A stretch of DNA of 64,000 nt from Bacteroidota bacterium (GCA_016722565.1 JADKIU010000002.1:868001-932000), one strand, 5' to 3'; positions 42,462 through 51,980 are shown, numbered from the stretch's first letter. A program made the numbers and translations. The notes: generated by a model from the sequence alone, not told the origin.

Positions 42462-43028
42462 ATGCACGCAATAGAACCTTTTTATAACTGGCGACATTTA
42501 TACATCGCATCCGAAGATGAGCGATCGCCTTTCTATGAGCGCGAGTACAGCGAATTTGAATACACCAATGCCATCTACAATTATTTAATTCACCCACAAT
42601 GGGACGACATTGATTCTCCTACCCTGTACATAAAAATATTATGCGTTGATTACGATCAAAACTTTGCAATCATCGAATTAATTGGTGAATGGAACGATGC
42701 AATCAATAACGACATCATGCTTTTAAAAAGAGACATCATCGAACTCATCATGCAATACGGTGTCAATAAATTTATTTTAATCGGAGAAAATGTATTGAAC
42801 TTCCACGCCTCTGATGATTGTTATTACGAAGAATGGTTTGATGAAGTTGAAGATGGATGGATTGCATTTTTAAATTTTAGAAAACATGTGATGGAAGAAT
42901 TTCAACGTGCAAACATTGATTATTTTATTGTCTCCGGTGGACAACTCAATGATATCGGTTGGCGCACTTCCACACCTGCACAGCTCTTTGAGAAAGTTGA
43001 ACATTTTGTACAAAAACGAATCGGGTAA
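42462..43028 (+). CDS. Conserved protein of unknown function
   Basis: 188 residues, acidic, no signal or membrane segment. It contains WRHLYIASEDERSPFYEREY, a YLIHPQWDDIDSPTLYIKIL strand, DYDQNFAIIELIGEWNDAIN and ANIDYFIVSGGQLNDIGWRT. I have seen this pattern only in Bacteroidota proteins without a name. Its stop codon overlaps the next ATG (TAATG), so it is translationally coupled to the 679-residue secreted protein. Confidence 0.75.
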   Translation: MHAIEPFYNWRHLYIASEDERSPFYEREYSEFEYTNAIYNYLIHPQWDDIDSPTLYIKILCVDYDQNFAIIELIGEWNDAINNDIMLLKRDIIELIMQYGVNKFILIGENVLNFHASDDCYYEEWFDEVEDGWIAFLNFRKHVMEEFQRANIDYFIVSGGQLNDIGWRTSTPAQLFEKVEHFVQKRIG

Positions 43029-45067
43029 TGAAACAGAATTTTCTTTTCTTTCTTTTATTTTTTATTGCCCTGAATTCAACAGCTCAAGTGGCTGTTAAAA
43101 ATATCGACACCTTAGAATTTCAAATCGGCTATCCGAATAAACATACAACCGCACTCCAACAGCTTCAATCCTACCCTTCTCCCAGATACCAAGCCAACAC
43201 TTCGTTTATCCGACTCTTCAATTGGATGAACTCAAAGTTTATGGCAGGAGCCGGACAACCTTCCGTAAAAGAAGCAGAAGTAATCAAAGAGGCAATTCGC
43301 ATTCAAGAGGAATTGATTTTAAATTGGAACTATTTTATCACCATCCAAAATTCAGGAATGGCTTCCAACAAAATGGCTTTTAACAACCCCAGCAATATGC
43401 TAAAACCTTATGTGGAGCTTGCAAACAAATACCCGCAAATTCCTCTTGCCGTTACTACCTTCTGGATGCAACTCTCACCTGCTAAAATGGGTTTCACGCA
43501 AAAAACACCCTACATCCTCAAAAAAGATTTTCCGGCATCGTTTTACATCAAAGATGCAGCAGGAAAAATGGAACGAAAAATCATCAATTTCGCTGCACCC
43601 GATTCCATCTTTATCAAAGACGGACAGCTACAAAAAATCTGCCTTCAAAATATTCTCACACATTTAACCCGCCCCATCAACATCATTAACGAAAATGGAG
43701 AAGAACCTCCGGGCGCACAACATATGAATATCACAAAAAAAGACAAAGATGTACTTGCCGATAAAAATAAATCCGGGATAAGTGATTGGAACATCTATGC
43801 TTCCAAAAAGAAAACTCATATGCGGAATTTATACTCCAATCAGTTTATGAAATTGCCGGAACTGAAAAATACCTGGTTCACCATTTACAATGTTGAAGGT
43901 GGTCCGATTAACCGCTTCGACTGGTCTACCAGCAAAACATCGTGCAGTTCTATAAAAGGAAATTATTATTCCACTCCCGATTTTTATCCTCGTACTCCCA
44001 ACAATTGGAAAACCTGGAAAGGTGCTTGGCATGGCTGGAAATGGATCAACGATGGACGTACAATCGAAATCAAAAATGGAGACCGATTCTTTTCACCCTA
44101 TGTTGCAGCGGGTTGGTCGTTCAATCCTGAAAACGATATTCGTCCTGCACAATGGTTGGGCTTATTAAAATGTTTATCCGTTGTTGGGGCTGAATTTTAT
44201 TATACCGGGTATTTCAATTTAAAAAAACCGTATACCCAACCTCAGGATTATGTTTGGCAGGCTGCTATGCCGGCTTATGCGCAAGCGGTTTCCACGCATT
44301 ATGCGGATGTATTTTTTAAAGGCAATGTTTTATTCGACCATCAACACGAACCCATTGTAACGTATCCGGTTAACGATCCTGATGTGCTGGTGACCGTTCG
44401 AAAACACGATACAAAAGAAAAATACATCATTGCAGCAACCGTTCAACCTTCGTCCAATACAGAAAACTTTCCTGTTCAGAAAAATATACAATTGACGATT
44501 GCTGGTGATCAAATCAAAATAAAAGCAAGGCGACAAGGAAGTGTGTATGTCTATGATAAATCGGTGGAGCCTGCTTTGTTTTACCAACTCGATCGTTGGC
44601 ATCAATACGAACATCCTGAGCGCTGGAGAAAAGAATGGATCTGTGAAGCGGAAGTGGCAGACACCGCCTCATCGGACCAAACGAAAATGATTCGCTCCGT
44701 TTATTTAAAATCCAATTCAGGAATGGATTGCTCCTTAGCTGAATCGTATATTCAGATGAATCAGCAAGACTGGACAGAATATTCTTTTTCTAAAAGAGAT
44801 GCAAACCGCTTGGGTAAAAATCTGGTGCTAATGATTTATGCAAAGTGTAGCAATCAAATCCGATTAAATGTAACGATCTTTGGAAATGATTATATAATTG
44901 CTTCAAAAAAAACGGATAACTGGGAATGGATTGTATTTCCTTTTGAAATCAATTCAGAAAAAACACTTACCGAAAAAATTCGCATTTTCTCTTTAACAGA
45001 AGGTGTTTTGATTGATAAGATCATCATTACAAATTCTAATAAGATTCCTGATTTAAAAGATTATTGA
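43028..45067 (+). CDS. Large secreted protein, unrecognised (possibly TIM-barrel glycosidase-like)
   Basis: 679 residues. MKQNFLFFLLFFIALNSTAQ is a signal peptide. The middle is rich in Trp/Tyr/Asp (WKTWKGAWHGWKWINDGRTI, VAAGWSFNPENDIRPAQWLG, LSVVGAEFYYTGYF, DYVWQAAMPAYAQAVSTHYA), resembling the end of a glycosidase-like barrel. A beta-rich C-terminus (NIQLTIAGDQIKIKARRQGS; later NWEWIVFPFEIN, DKIIITNSNKIPD) looks like a carbohydrate-binding module. No catalytic pair can be named. There is no T9SS tail. It is coupled to the 42462 gene by TAATG, and directly abuts the convergent 45068 gene. Confidence 0.68.
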   Translation: MKQNFLFFLLFFIALNSTAQVAVKNIDTLEFQIGYPNKHTTALQQLQSYPSPRYQANTSFIRLFNWMNSKFMAGAGQPSVKEAEVIKEAIRIQEELILNWNYFITIQNSGMASNKMAFNNPSNMLKPYVELANKYPQIPLAVTTFWMQLSPAKMGFTQKTPYILKKDFPASFYIKDAAGKMERKIINFAAPDSIFIKDGQLQKICLQNILTHLTRPINIINENGEEPPGAQHMNITKKDKDVLADKNKSGISDWNIYASKKKTHMRNLYSNQFMKLPELKNTWFTIYNVEGGPINRFDWSTSKTSCSSIKGNYYSTPDFYPRTPNNWKTWKGAWHGWKWINDGRTIEIKNGDRFFSPYVAAGWSFNPENDIRPAQWLGLLKCLSVVGAEFYYTGYFNLKKPYTQPQDYVWQAAMPAYAQAVSTHYADVFFKGNVLFDHQHEPIVTYPVNDPDVLVTVRKHDTKEKYIIAATVQPSSNTENFPVQKNIQLTIAGDQIKIKARRQGSVYVYDKSVEPALFYQLDRWHQYEHPERWRKEWICEAEVADTASSDQTKMIRSVYLKSNSGMDCSLAESYIQMNQQDWTEYSFSKRDANRLGKNLVLMIYAKCSNQIRLNVTIFGNDYIIASKKTDNWEWIVFPFEINSEKTLTEKIRIFSLTEGVLIDKIIITNSNKIPDLKDY

Positions 45068-46878
45068 TTAGTTAGTAAGTACAACAATCTTCCTTAAAAG
45101 TCGTTCTTTATCTGTTTTGATTTCAACAAGATAAATCCCCTCCGTTCCAAAAAATTTATTTTTGCTAACAACTGTCATATTTTGGTTAATATTCTCCAGA
45201 GTATAAACTTTCCTTCCAAGATAGTCGTATATATTTAAGTCTATTATGTTTCGATTACTTAAAACAATATTCATGTCCTGAGAAACAGGGTTCGGAAAAA
45301 TTTGCATCTCTGTATGTACATCTAATTTATCCTGTTCAGTGTATAAATACCCTGGACAACCATGTGTACCGAATCTGGCAACAAAAACATCATATAGGCC
45401 GTTTGCATCTATTGTGTCGCCACAATACTCTACCGCTGCAGCGAATGTAAGACCAACAGTATAATACATACCGATTGAATCTTTAAAAATAAATGAAGGA
45501 TACTCTGCTGCATTTGTGGTTGTATTTGTCCCTGAAAGAAAGACATTTTTAATTACTCCATTGGTATCATAATTAGCGACAAAAAAGTCGCCTCGTGATA
45601 TATTCAAGTTGACAACAGGACCGCTTGTAGTAGTAATTTCAGTCGTGTAAGAAGCAGCAGTGGCATCCCGTATTATTCCCATTACACTAACTTCATTGTC
45701 AGAAAGTGCAATTCCTAAGCCAGAACCGTAATAAGAATATTGGTTCCCAACTCCCCATTGTAAAACTCCGGCAGAATTGAATTTCAAAGTAAAGTAACCT
45801 CCTAAATTCAAATTTGCAACTGAAGCATCTGCACTATTTATTGACATTGGTGCTGTTGAGCTTAAATTTCTGTGAAATCCTGTAACATAACTTGTACCCA
45901 AAGAATCAGTAACAATATTATATCCCAAAGAACCTAAACTCGAAAAATGATCCCTTGCTGCCCACTTCGGAACACCAAGACTATCGTATTTCATAATAAA
46001 AAATTAGAACCGTAATGTACATATGAACCTGGAATTACAACTTGAACGCTCAAGTCTGGTGAATAAAAAGTGGAAGTGTGTTCATAACCTCCTGTAATGT
46101 ATACGTTTCCATATTTATCAACATCAAAGTCCGCACAATCAACAGGATTTGAACTAGGCAACTCAATCGGAGCTCTCCATTTTATTGCACCATTGTCATC
46201 AAGACGCATTATAAAAAAATTGGAAGACGACATCGTGTGGATAGGTGAATCGGTTCCGCCATTTACATACCACTGTCCACCTGAAGTAAAATAACTCCCA
46301 ACAACTATCATATCCCCATTTCTGTCAACTCTAACTTTCTGAGGGTTTGAATTAGTAAAAACAGCACTCCAAAGCAATGTTCCTGATGAATCTAACTTCG
46401 CTATGTATCCGTTGTTGTAAGTGGGCACATAACACTCCGCAATTTTCGTAGAATCACCATCGGGCGTATAAAAATATGCACTTGAATGTCCATGTCCAAC
46501 GATATAAATATTACCGTCTTTGTCTGTTGTGACAGAATTTATTTTTGATTTTATATAATAAGTATTATAATTAGGGTCTCTTGTAACACAAGTCCATTTT
46601 AATTCTCCTTCATTATTATATTTAGCAAGAAAAGAACCACCAAGAGCAGTTCGAGGTGGACTAATTCCCAATCTATCTGTAAAAATTGTTTGAAAACCAG
46701 TTCCGCATATCAAATAACCATTTTTCGTGGGAATGGCTTCCCCTAACTGAGGATTATAATAACCAGAATGGGTACAATCAATTTCATCAAGACTATATGA
46801 CCAGCATGAATCGATTTGGGCAAAATAAATTTGCGGCAATAAAATCATACAAATACTCAAAATTCTCATAAAAACCAT
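45068..46878 (-). CDS. T9SS-secreted beta-propeller-repeat protein; one-base frameshift at 45998-46003
   Basis: Two frames abut at 45991-45994. Adding one base to the A-run 45998-46003 joins GSNF to FIMKYDSLGVPKWAA, parallel to SNFFIMRLDDNGAIKWRAP in an earlier repeat of the same protein. Corrected, it is ~603 residues from MVFMRIL (46878); 46869 is the alternative start, and the -7 box rules out 46926. The repeats (GSFLAKYNNEGELKWTC, GYIAKLDSSGTLLWSAVF, DKDGNIYIVGHG) are of the SBBP beta-propeller type. The C-terminus is a type A sorting domain (IFPNPVSQDMNIV, IYDYLGRKVYTL). Confidence 0.8.
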
Positions 46879-46900
46879 AACACGAATGTTTAGTAGGCTA

Positions 46901-46908
46901 CAAATATA
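46901..46908 (-). promoter_or_regulatory. Candidate -7 box (TATATTTG) for the beta-propeller gene
   Basis: On the minus strand TATATTTG lies 22 nt before the ATG at 46878. It is arranged back to back with the pruA box 24 nt away. Confidence 0.55.
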
Positions 46909-46932
46909 CATATTCCAATTCGTCATTTTCCG

Positions 46933-46940
46933 TATATTTG
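46933..46940 (+). promoter_or_regulatory. Candidate -7 box (TATATTTG) for pruA
   Basis: TATATTTG matches TAnnTTTG, 58 nt before the pruA ATG at 46999. Confidence 0.55.
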
Positions 46941-46998
46941 CACCACAATTTTAAACCTGATTTCAATCTATTATTCATAATTTATAATTCATTTTATT

Positions 46999-48639
46999 AT
47001 GCCAAAAGGAATTTACACTGTTCCCGCTCCGGTGAACGAACCCATCAAAAGTTATGCTTCTGGAAGTCCTGAAAGAAAAGAACTTCAAGCCATGTTAAAA
47101 GAATTGCGTTCAAAAGAAATCGATATCCCCATGTATATCGGTGGAAAAGAAGTTCGCAGCAACGATAAAATTCGCCTTGCTCCGCCTCACGACCACAAAC
47201 ATACCTTAGGGCATTTTCATAAAAGTACCAAAGAGCATGTAACACAAGCCATCAATACGGCTTTAGCAGCGAAACCACAATGGGAAGCCTTGGCTTGGGA
47301 ACACCGCGCGAGCATCTTCTTAAAAGCTGCTGAATTGATTGCTGGTCCGTACCGTGCTAAATTAAATGCTGCAACCATGTTGGGGCAATCAAAAAATGCG
47401 TTTCAAGCGGAGATTGATTCAGCATGTGAGATTATTGATTTCCTTCGATTCAACGTTTTATACATGACCGAGATTTACAAACAACAACCGCCTGTTGCAG
47501 GCAGTGAATTTGGTGTTTGGAACCGCGTTGAACAGCGACCGTTGGAAGGATTTTTATATGCCTTAACTCCGTTTAACTTTACTGCGATTGCAGGAAACTT
47601 ACCTTCTTCTTGCGCCATGATGGGCAATGTGGTGGTTTGGAAACCGTCCAACACACAAGTGTATGCGGCCAATGTTTTGATGGAAATATTTATGAAAGCT
47701 GGCGTTCCTGATGGTGTTATCAACTTGATTTATCCAAGCGGTCCGGATGCAGCGGATGTTATTTTCGCGCATCCTGATTTTGCAGGTATCCACTTCACAG
47801 GTTCTACCGAAGTATTTCAAAACATTTGGAAAACTATCGGAAACAACATTCATAAATACAAAACCTATCCGCGTATTGTTGGAGAAACTGGTGGAAAAGA
47901 TTTTATTCTTGCTCATAAATCTGCAGATGCAAAAATCTTAGCGACCTCTATCAGTCGCGGTGCATTTGAATACCAAGGACAAAAATGTTCAGCATGTTCC
48001 AGAGCCTATGTTCCTTCTAACCTTTGGGAAGAAGTAAAAGGATTGTTGCAAGCTGATTTGAAATCCTTTAAAATGGGACCTACCGAAGATTTTACCAACT
48101 TTATCAATGCAGTGATTGATGAAAAATCATTTGATAAATTAACCAAATACATTGATGCTGCAAAGACTGATAAGAATGTAGAAATTATTGCCGGAGGAAA
48201 TTATGATAAATCAAAAGGTTGGTTCATTGAGCCAACGATCATTGTTACCAAAGATCCAAAATATGTAACCATGTGCGAAGAATTATTCGGACCGGTATTA
48301 ACATTACATGTTTACGATGCAGAGAAGTTTGACGATGTATTGAAAGTGGTAGATACCACCTCTATTTATGCATTAACAGGTGCAATTATCGCACAAGACC
48401 GTTATGCGATTGAACATGCAACAAAAGCATTGCGCAATTCTGCCGGAAACTTTTACATCAACGATAAATGTACCGGTGCGGTAGTGGGACAACAACCATT
48501 TGGAGGAGCAAGAGGTTCCGGAACAAATGATAAAGCCGGAGCAATGGTAAATTTATTGCGTTGGGTTTCTCCACGTACCATCAAAGAAACATTCGTTCCG
48601 CCTACAGATTATAGATATCCGTTTTTACAAGCGGATTAG
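46999..48639 (+). CDS. pruA: L-glutamate gamma-semialdehyde (1-pyrroline-5-carboxylate) dehydrogenase
   Basis: 546 residues, the stand-alone form of the enzyme. SGSPERKELQAML and IPMYIGGKEV are the usual P5CDH start. The ALDH residues are Glu296 (VGETGGKDF) and nucleophile Cys330 (YQGQKCSACSR); FTGSTEVF and PFGGARGSGTNDKAGAM also fit. It oxidises glutamate semialdehyde to glutamate with NAD+, the second step of proline breakdown. No proline dehydrogenase is in the window. A symmetric terminator follows. Confidence 0.95.
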   Translation: MPKGIYTVPAPVNEPIKSYASGSPERKELQAMLKELRSKEIDIPMYIGGKEVRSNDKIRLAPPHDHKHTLGHFHKSTKEHVTQAINTALAAKPQWEALAWEHRASIFLKAAELIAGPYRAKLNAATMLGQSKNAFQAEIDSACEIIDFLRFNVLYMTEIYKQQPPVAGSEFGVWNRVEQRPLEGFLYALTPFNFTAIAGNLPSSCAMMGNVVVWKPSNTQVYAANVLMEIFMKAGVPDGVINLIYPSGPDAADVIFAHPDFAGIHFTGSTEVFQNIWKTIGNNIHKYKTYPRIVGETGGKDFILAHKSADAKILATSISRGAFEYQGQKCSACSRAYVPSNLWEEVKGLLQADLKSFKMGPTEDFTNFINAVIDEKSFDKLTKYIDAAKTDKNVEIIAGGNYDKSKGWFIEPTIIVTKDPKYVTMCEELFGPVLTLHVYDAEKFDDVLKVVDTTSIYALTGAIIAQDRYAIEHATKALRNSAGNFYINDKCTGAVVGQQPFGGARGSGTNDKAGAMVNLLRWVSPRTIKETFVPPTDYRYPFLQAD

Positions 48640-48670
48640 TTTTCAATTTAATCGGAACATTAGATTAACA

Positions 48671-48700
48671 AAAAAACGTCTCAATTATGAGGCGTTTTTT
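48671..48700. terminator. Bidirectional terminator after pruA
   Basis: CGTCTCA and TGAGGCG pair (one G-U) across ATTA, flanked by an A-run and a T-run, giving a 13-bp stem. Confidence 0.85.
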
Positions 48701-48733
48701 TGTTTCTAATCACTAATAATTACTACATTAGAT

Positions 48734-48763
48734 GTATCCAAATTTGGTTCACTTTTTGGATAC
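48734..48763 (+). promoter_or_regulatory. Operator-like palindrome before the 48783 gene
   Basis: GTATCCAAA (48734-48742) and TTTGGATAC (48755-48763) are perfect 9-bp arms with a 12-nt spacer, ending 19 nt before the ATG. It is not followed by a T-tract, so it looks more like a binding site for a dimeric regulator than a terminator. Confidence 0.45.
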
Positions 48764-48782
48764 CAAATAAAAAACAAACATT

Positions 48783-49199
48783 ATGCGAAAAATCAGTTTA
48801 TTATTTATCGTTTGCTTTACGCTTATCTTATCTGATAAAGCCTTAGCACAATCCGATGCAGCCATTACCAAAATCATTCAAAACGGAGCACGTATTGAAT
48901 TAACTGTTGCTGCTTCAAAGGCATTTTATGTCGGTGGCAATGTTTACGTTCTACATGTAGGCAAAAAAGATTTTTCGTTGAGTAAACAAAACAACAGAGA
49001 TGGAAAAGGTTCCATTACTTTTTATATTCCAACTGAAGAATTTAATGCCTTAACAGAAGGAGATTATGTATGGATGAGTTATGGCAACAAATTCAAAAAA
49101 GCTCCGGATCCTACCGTTGACCCTGCAACCTTTTGTAAAAAGAATCCAAAAAAATGCTGGGCCTTGGGTAAATTCAGCAAACAATTAAGTGGTAACTAA
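48783..49199 (+). CDS. Small secreted protein, unrecognised
   Basis: 138 residues with a signal peptide (MRKISLLFIVCFTLILSDKALAQ). The mature part is beta-rich (ITKIIQNGARIELTVAAS, FYVGGNVYVLHVGKKDFSLS, ITFYIPTEEFNALTEGDYVW) and ends with a Cys pair CKKNPKKCW. No family is recognised. It precedes the secreted hydrolase gene by 34 nt and may be in the same operon. An operator-like palindrome lies upstream. Confidence 0.6.
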   Translation: MRKISLLFIVCFTLILSDKALAQSDAAITKIIQNGARIELTVAASKAFYVGGNVYVLHVGKKDFSLSKQNNRDGKGSITFYIPTEEFNALTEGDYVWMSYGNKFKKAPDPTVDPATFCKKNPKKCWALGKFSKQLSGN

Positions 49200-49233
49200 T
49201 ATCCTATTTTTCCATTTCACATACTTCATTCAA

Positions 49234-51240
49234 ATGATAAAAAAATACACATCGGCTCTCGTTTTACTTTTCGCAATTAGCATCCAACTATCCACCGTTA
49301 GTGCACAAACAACACCGGATCCGGGTTTGCCGGGAACGTTTGCGGTGAGTTATGCATCCTACGACTTAGGTGATTTGGCTTTTACAGATCCTTCATTTCC
49401 GAATCCGATGGAAGTGAGAGGTTCTATCCACTACCCTACTTTATTGAGTTCCGGACCATTTCCGGTTTTAGTTTTTTTACATGGTCGTCATTCTACCTGC
49501 TATCAAACCAGTAACCCATCAAATACAGCTTTGGATTGGCCTTGCATTCCGGGTGATCAATCCATCACCAGCTTTCAAGGGTATGATTACCTTGGACAAC
49601 AAATGGCGAGTCATGGTTACATCGTCATCTCCATTTCTGCCAATGCCATCAATGCAGATGATAATAGTTTAGCCGACAGAGGAATGCCTGCTCGTGCAGC
49701 TTTAACTCAACACCATTTGGATTTGTGGAATACCTGGAATACAACCGGTGGTGCTCCATTCGGAACTACTTTTGTGGGTGCATTGGATTTACAAAATGTT
49801 GGAACCATGGGACATTCTCGCGGTGGTGAAGGTGTTGTTGCTCATGCTTTATTGAATCGTTCATTGGGAAGTCCATACGGTATCAAAGCGGTATTACCTT
49901 TAGCACCGGTTGACTTTGGTCGTAGAATTTTAAACGATATGCCTTTGATGAACATTGCACCGTATTGTGATGGCGATGTTTCCGATTTACAAGGCGTTCA
50001 TTTTTATGACGATATCCGATACAACGATTTAACCGATGAATCACCGAAACATTCATTATTGGTGATGGGTGCCAATCATAATTTTTACAATACCGTTTGG
50101 ACTCCCGGTTCTTATATTGCAGGAACATCCGATGATTGGGACGATAGTTTTGGTTCAGGCGATATTCATTGCGGTACTGCCGGTTCGGCAAGCAAACGTT
50201 TAACGCCTGCTGAACAACAAGCAATGCTGGTAACGTATGCGAGTGCATTTTTCAGAGTGTATATCGGAAATGAAACTGTATTTGCGCCCATCTTAAATGC
50301 GGATGATATTGTGCCTCCGGTTTCCTCTACCCTCGATACTGGCGAAGTATTTATGTCGTACCACGCTCCCATCACCGAGCGTATGGACATCAACCGTCAG
50401 TTGACAGAATCTGCTGAAATCACGAATACCTTAACAGGTGCTGTGAGTGCCGTGAGCATGGTGAAATTTGACATTTGTTCGGACGACCTTGCAGAGATTA
50501 ATTGCAGCGTAAGTTCTATAAACGACAAAGAACCACATAGCGGAACAGGAAGCACACTAGGAATGCCACAATTGGGATTGCGCTGGAATGCACCAACCGA
50601 TTTGTATCAAAACATTATTCCAGTAGTGAATCAAAACTTTACGATTTACCAAAACTTACAGTTTCGTGCAGGAGTTGACTTTTCGGAAGCAACTGCAGGT
50701 CAATACCAATATTTTTCCATTCAATTGATTGATGCGAGCGGTGCGATCAGCACCAAGCAAGTGCAAGATTATACACAAGCATTGTATTATCCTCCCGGAA
50801 CAAACTTTTTTGAATTGCCGAAAGTATGTTTCAACACCATCAAAATTCCGTTAACGGATTTCACCGGTATTGATTTAACACAAGTTGAAAAAATTGTTTT
50901 CTTGTTTGATCAACGTCCTGCGGGATCCATCTACATTACCGATTTAACCTTAAGCGGACTTACTCCTATTACAACTTCTGTTTCTCACAACTTCCCTGCT
51001 TCTGTGGTTGCGGTATTTCCAAACCCGGCTAACAATAGTATTAATGTAAAATTGGGAAGTGAATTCAAAGAAATTACAGCCTTGAATTTGATGGATGTGC
51101 AGGGAAAATTGATTTATCATCTGGAAAACATTTCTCAGGAACTCATCACGATTGATTTGAGTGCTTTTGAAAAAGGCATTTACATCTTAAATGTAGTGAG
51201 TACCAAGGATGCGAAGAACTATAAAATTGTGAAGCAATAA
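49234..51240 (+). CDS. T9SS-secreted alpha/beta-hydrolase (chlorophyllase/PET-hydrolase-like)
   Basis: 668 residues from the ATG at 49234 (MIKKYTSALVLLFAISIQLS, signal). The alpha/beta-hydrolase domain (about 35-350) has the oxyanion HG motif FLHGRHSTCY, the nucleophile elbow TMGHSRGGEG with Ser195, and a likely catalytic His in VMGANHNFYNT. A beta-sandwich (about 400-590) follows, then a type A sorting domain (VFPNPANNSINVK, LMDVQGKLIYHL, FEKGIYILNVV). Proteins of this form are annotated as dienelactone-hydrolase- or chlorophyllase-like; ester hydrolysis outside the cell is expected, the substrate is unknown. The channel-like gene follows after 2 nt. Confidence 0.83.
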   Translation: MIKKYTSALVLLFAISIQLSTVSAQTTPDPGLPGTFAVSYASYDLGDLAFTDPSFPNPMEVRGSIHYPTLLSSGPFPVLVFLHGRHSTCYQTSNPSNTALDWPCIPGDQSITSFQGYDYLGQQMASHGYIVISISANAINADDNSLADRGMPARAALTQHHLDLWNTWNTTGGAPFGTTFVGALDLQNVGTMGHSRGGEGVVAHALLNRSLGSPYGIKAVLPLAPVDFGRRILNDMPLMNIAPYCDGDVSDLQGVHFYDDIRYNDLTDESPKHSLLVMGANHNFYNTVWTPGSYIAGTSDDWDDSFGSGDIHCGTAGSASKRLTPAEQQAMLVTYASAFFRVYIGNETVFAPILNADDIVPPVSSTLDTGEVFMSYHAPITERMDINRQLTESAEITNTLTGAVSAVSMVKFDICSDDLAEINCSVSSINDKEPHSGTGSTLGMPQLGLRWNAPTDLYQNIIPVVNQNFTIYQNLQFRAGVDFSEATAGQYQYFSIQLIDASGAISTKQVQDYTQALYYPPGTNFFELPKVCFNTIKIPLTDFTGIDLTQVEKIVFLFDQRPAGSIYITDLTLSGLTPITTSVSHNFPASVVAVFPNPANNSINVKLGSEFKEITALNLMDVQGKLIYHLENISQELITIDLSAFEKGIYILNVVSTKDAKNYKIVKQ

Positions 51241-51242
51241 AC

Positions 51243-51590
51243 ATGAAACTGGAACACCGCAAACAAAAAGTTGTTTCATTATCCCGATTTATTGCTCGTC
51301 TTTTACGTTATTCTGTATTTGCAGCAGGCCTAATTGTTATCTCTGTTTCTATTGGCGTTTTCGGATACCATTACCTTGCCAACTTGAGCTGGTTAGACAG
51401 TTTTCACATGGCTTGCTTAATTTTAACGGGAATGGGACCGATTGCAGAAATGCAAACTTCCGGAGCTAAAATGTTCGATTCGTTTTATGCCTTGTACAGC
51501 GGTGTTGCCTTCCTCAGTATCACAGCAGTATTCTTCGCTCCAATTGTGCATCGTATCATGCATATTTTGCATGTGGATGATGAGCGTTAA
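51243..51590 (+). CDS. Two-helix membrane protein with K+-channel-like pore and TGMGP filter
   Basis: 115 residues. A basic N-terminus is followed by helix 1 (about 22-45), a re-entrant-like segment WLDSFHMACLILTGMGPIA (50-68) and helix 2 (79-101, SFYALYSGVAFLSITAVFFA). The order helix, pore loop, helix and the position of TGMGP (62-66), where K+ channels have TVGYG, suggest a KcsA-like single-pore subunit whose selectivity filter is altered. It starts 2 nt after the secreted hydrolase stop. Conduction of any ion is not established; it could also be a non-conducting relative. Confidence 0.6.
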   Translation: MKLEHRKQKVVSLSRFIARLLRYSVFAAGLIVISVSIGVFGYHYLANLSWLDSFHMACLILTGMGPIAEMQTSGAKMFDSFYALYSGVAFLSITAVFFAPIVHRIMHILHVDDER

Positions 51591-51602
51591 GAATGTTATT
51601 TT

Positions 51603-51980
51603 TTACAATTTAAATTTTACCGGAAATTGTAATCCTTTGGCTGGTATACAACTTGATTTGTTGATTTGTTTGAGCTGCGCTTCATATTGATCCAACACCT
51701 TCAATGCTTCTTCTTCAAACCCATAACCGAGTTTTTTGATTATTTGTCTATTGACGATTGAACAATTTGAATCTATGTCGTAGGTAATAATAATTGTTCC
51801 TTCTATTTTTTTTTGTTTTGCTACATCTGGATAATGGATATAATATTGTATATAAGTAGGATATTGATTCTCCAATTTGCTGATTTTACTTGTGTCTAAT
51901 TGGGTGTTTTGCCCGCTAACAGAGGAAGTCATAAACAGTATAAGTGCAACTACAATTGTTTCAAATAATCTAATTTTCAT
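51603..51980 (-). CDS. Small secreted TonB C-terminal-domain protein
   Basis: 125 residues. A signal peptide (to about SGQ) precedes a typical TonB_C pattern: YPDVAKQKKIEGTIIITYDI, SNCSIVNRQIIKKLGYGFEE and GLQFPVKFKL. It lacks the proline-rich spacer of a real TonB, so it is a free periplasmic domain. A candidate TAACTTTG box lies at 52052-52059 on the minus strand. It converges with the channel-like gene with a 12-nt gap. Confidence 0.72.
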   Translation of the reverse strand: MKIRLFETIVVALILFMTSSVSGQNTQLDTSKISKLENQYPTYIQYYIHYPDVAKQKKIEGTIIITYDIDSNCSIVNRQIIKKLGYGFEEEALKVLDQYEAQLKQINKSSCIPAKGLQFPVKFKL

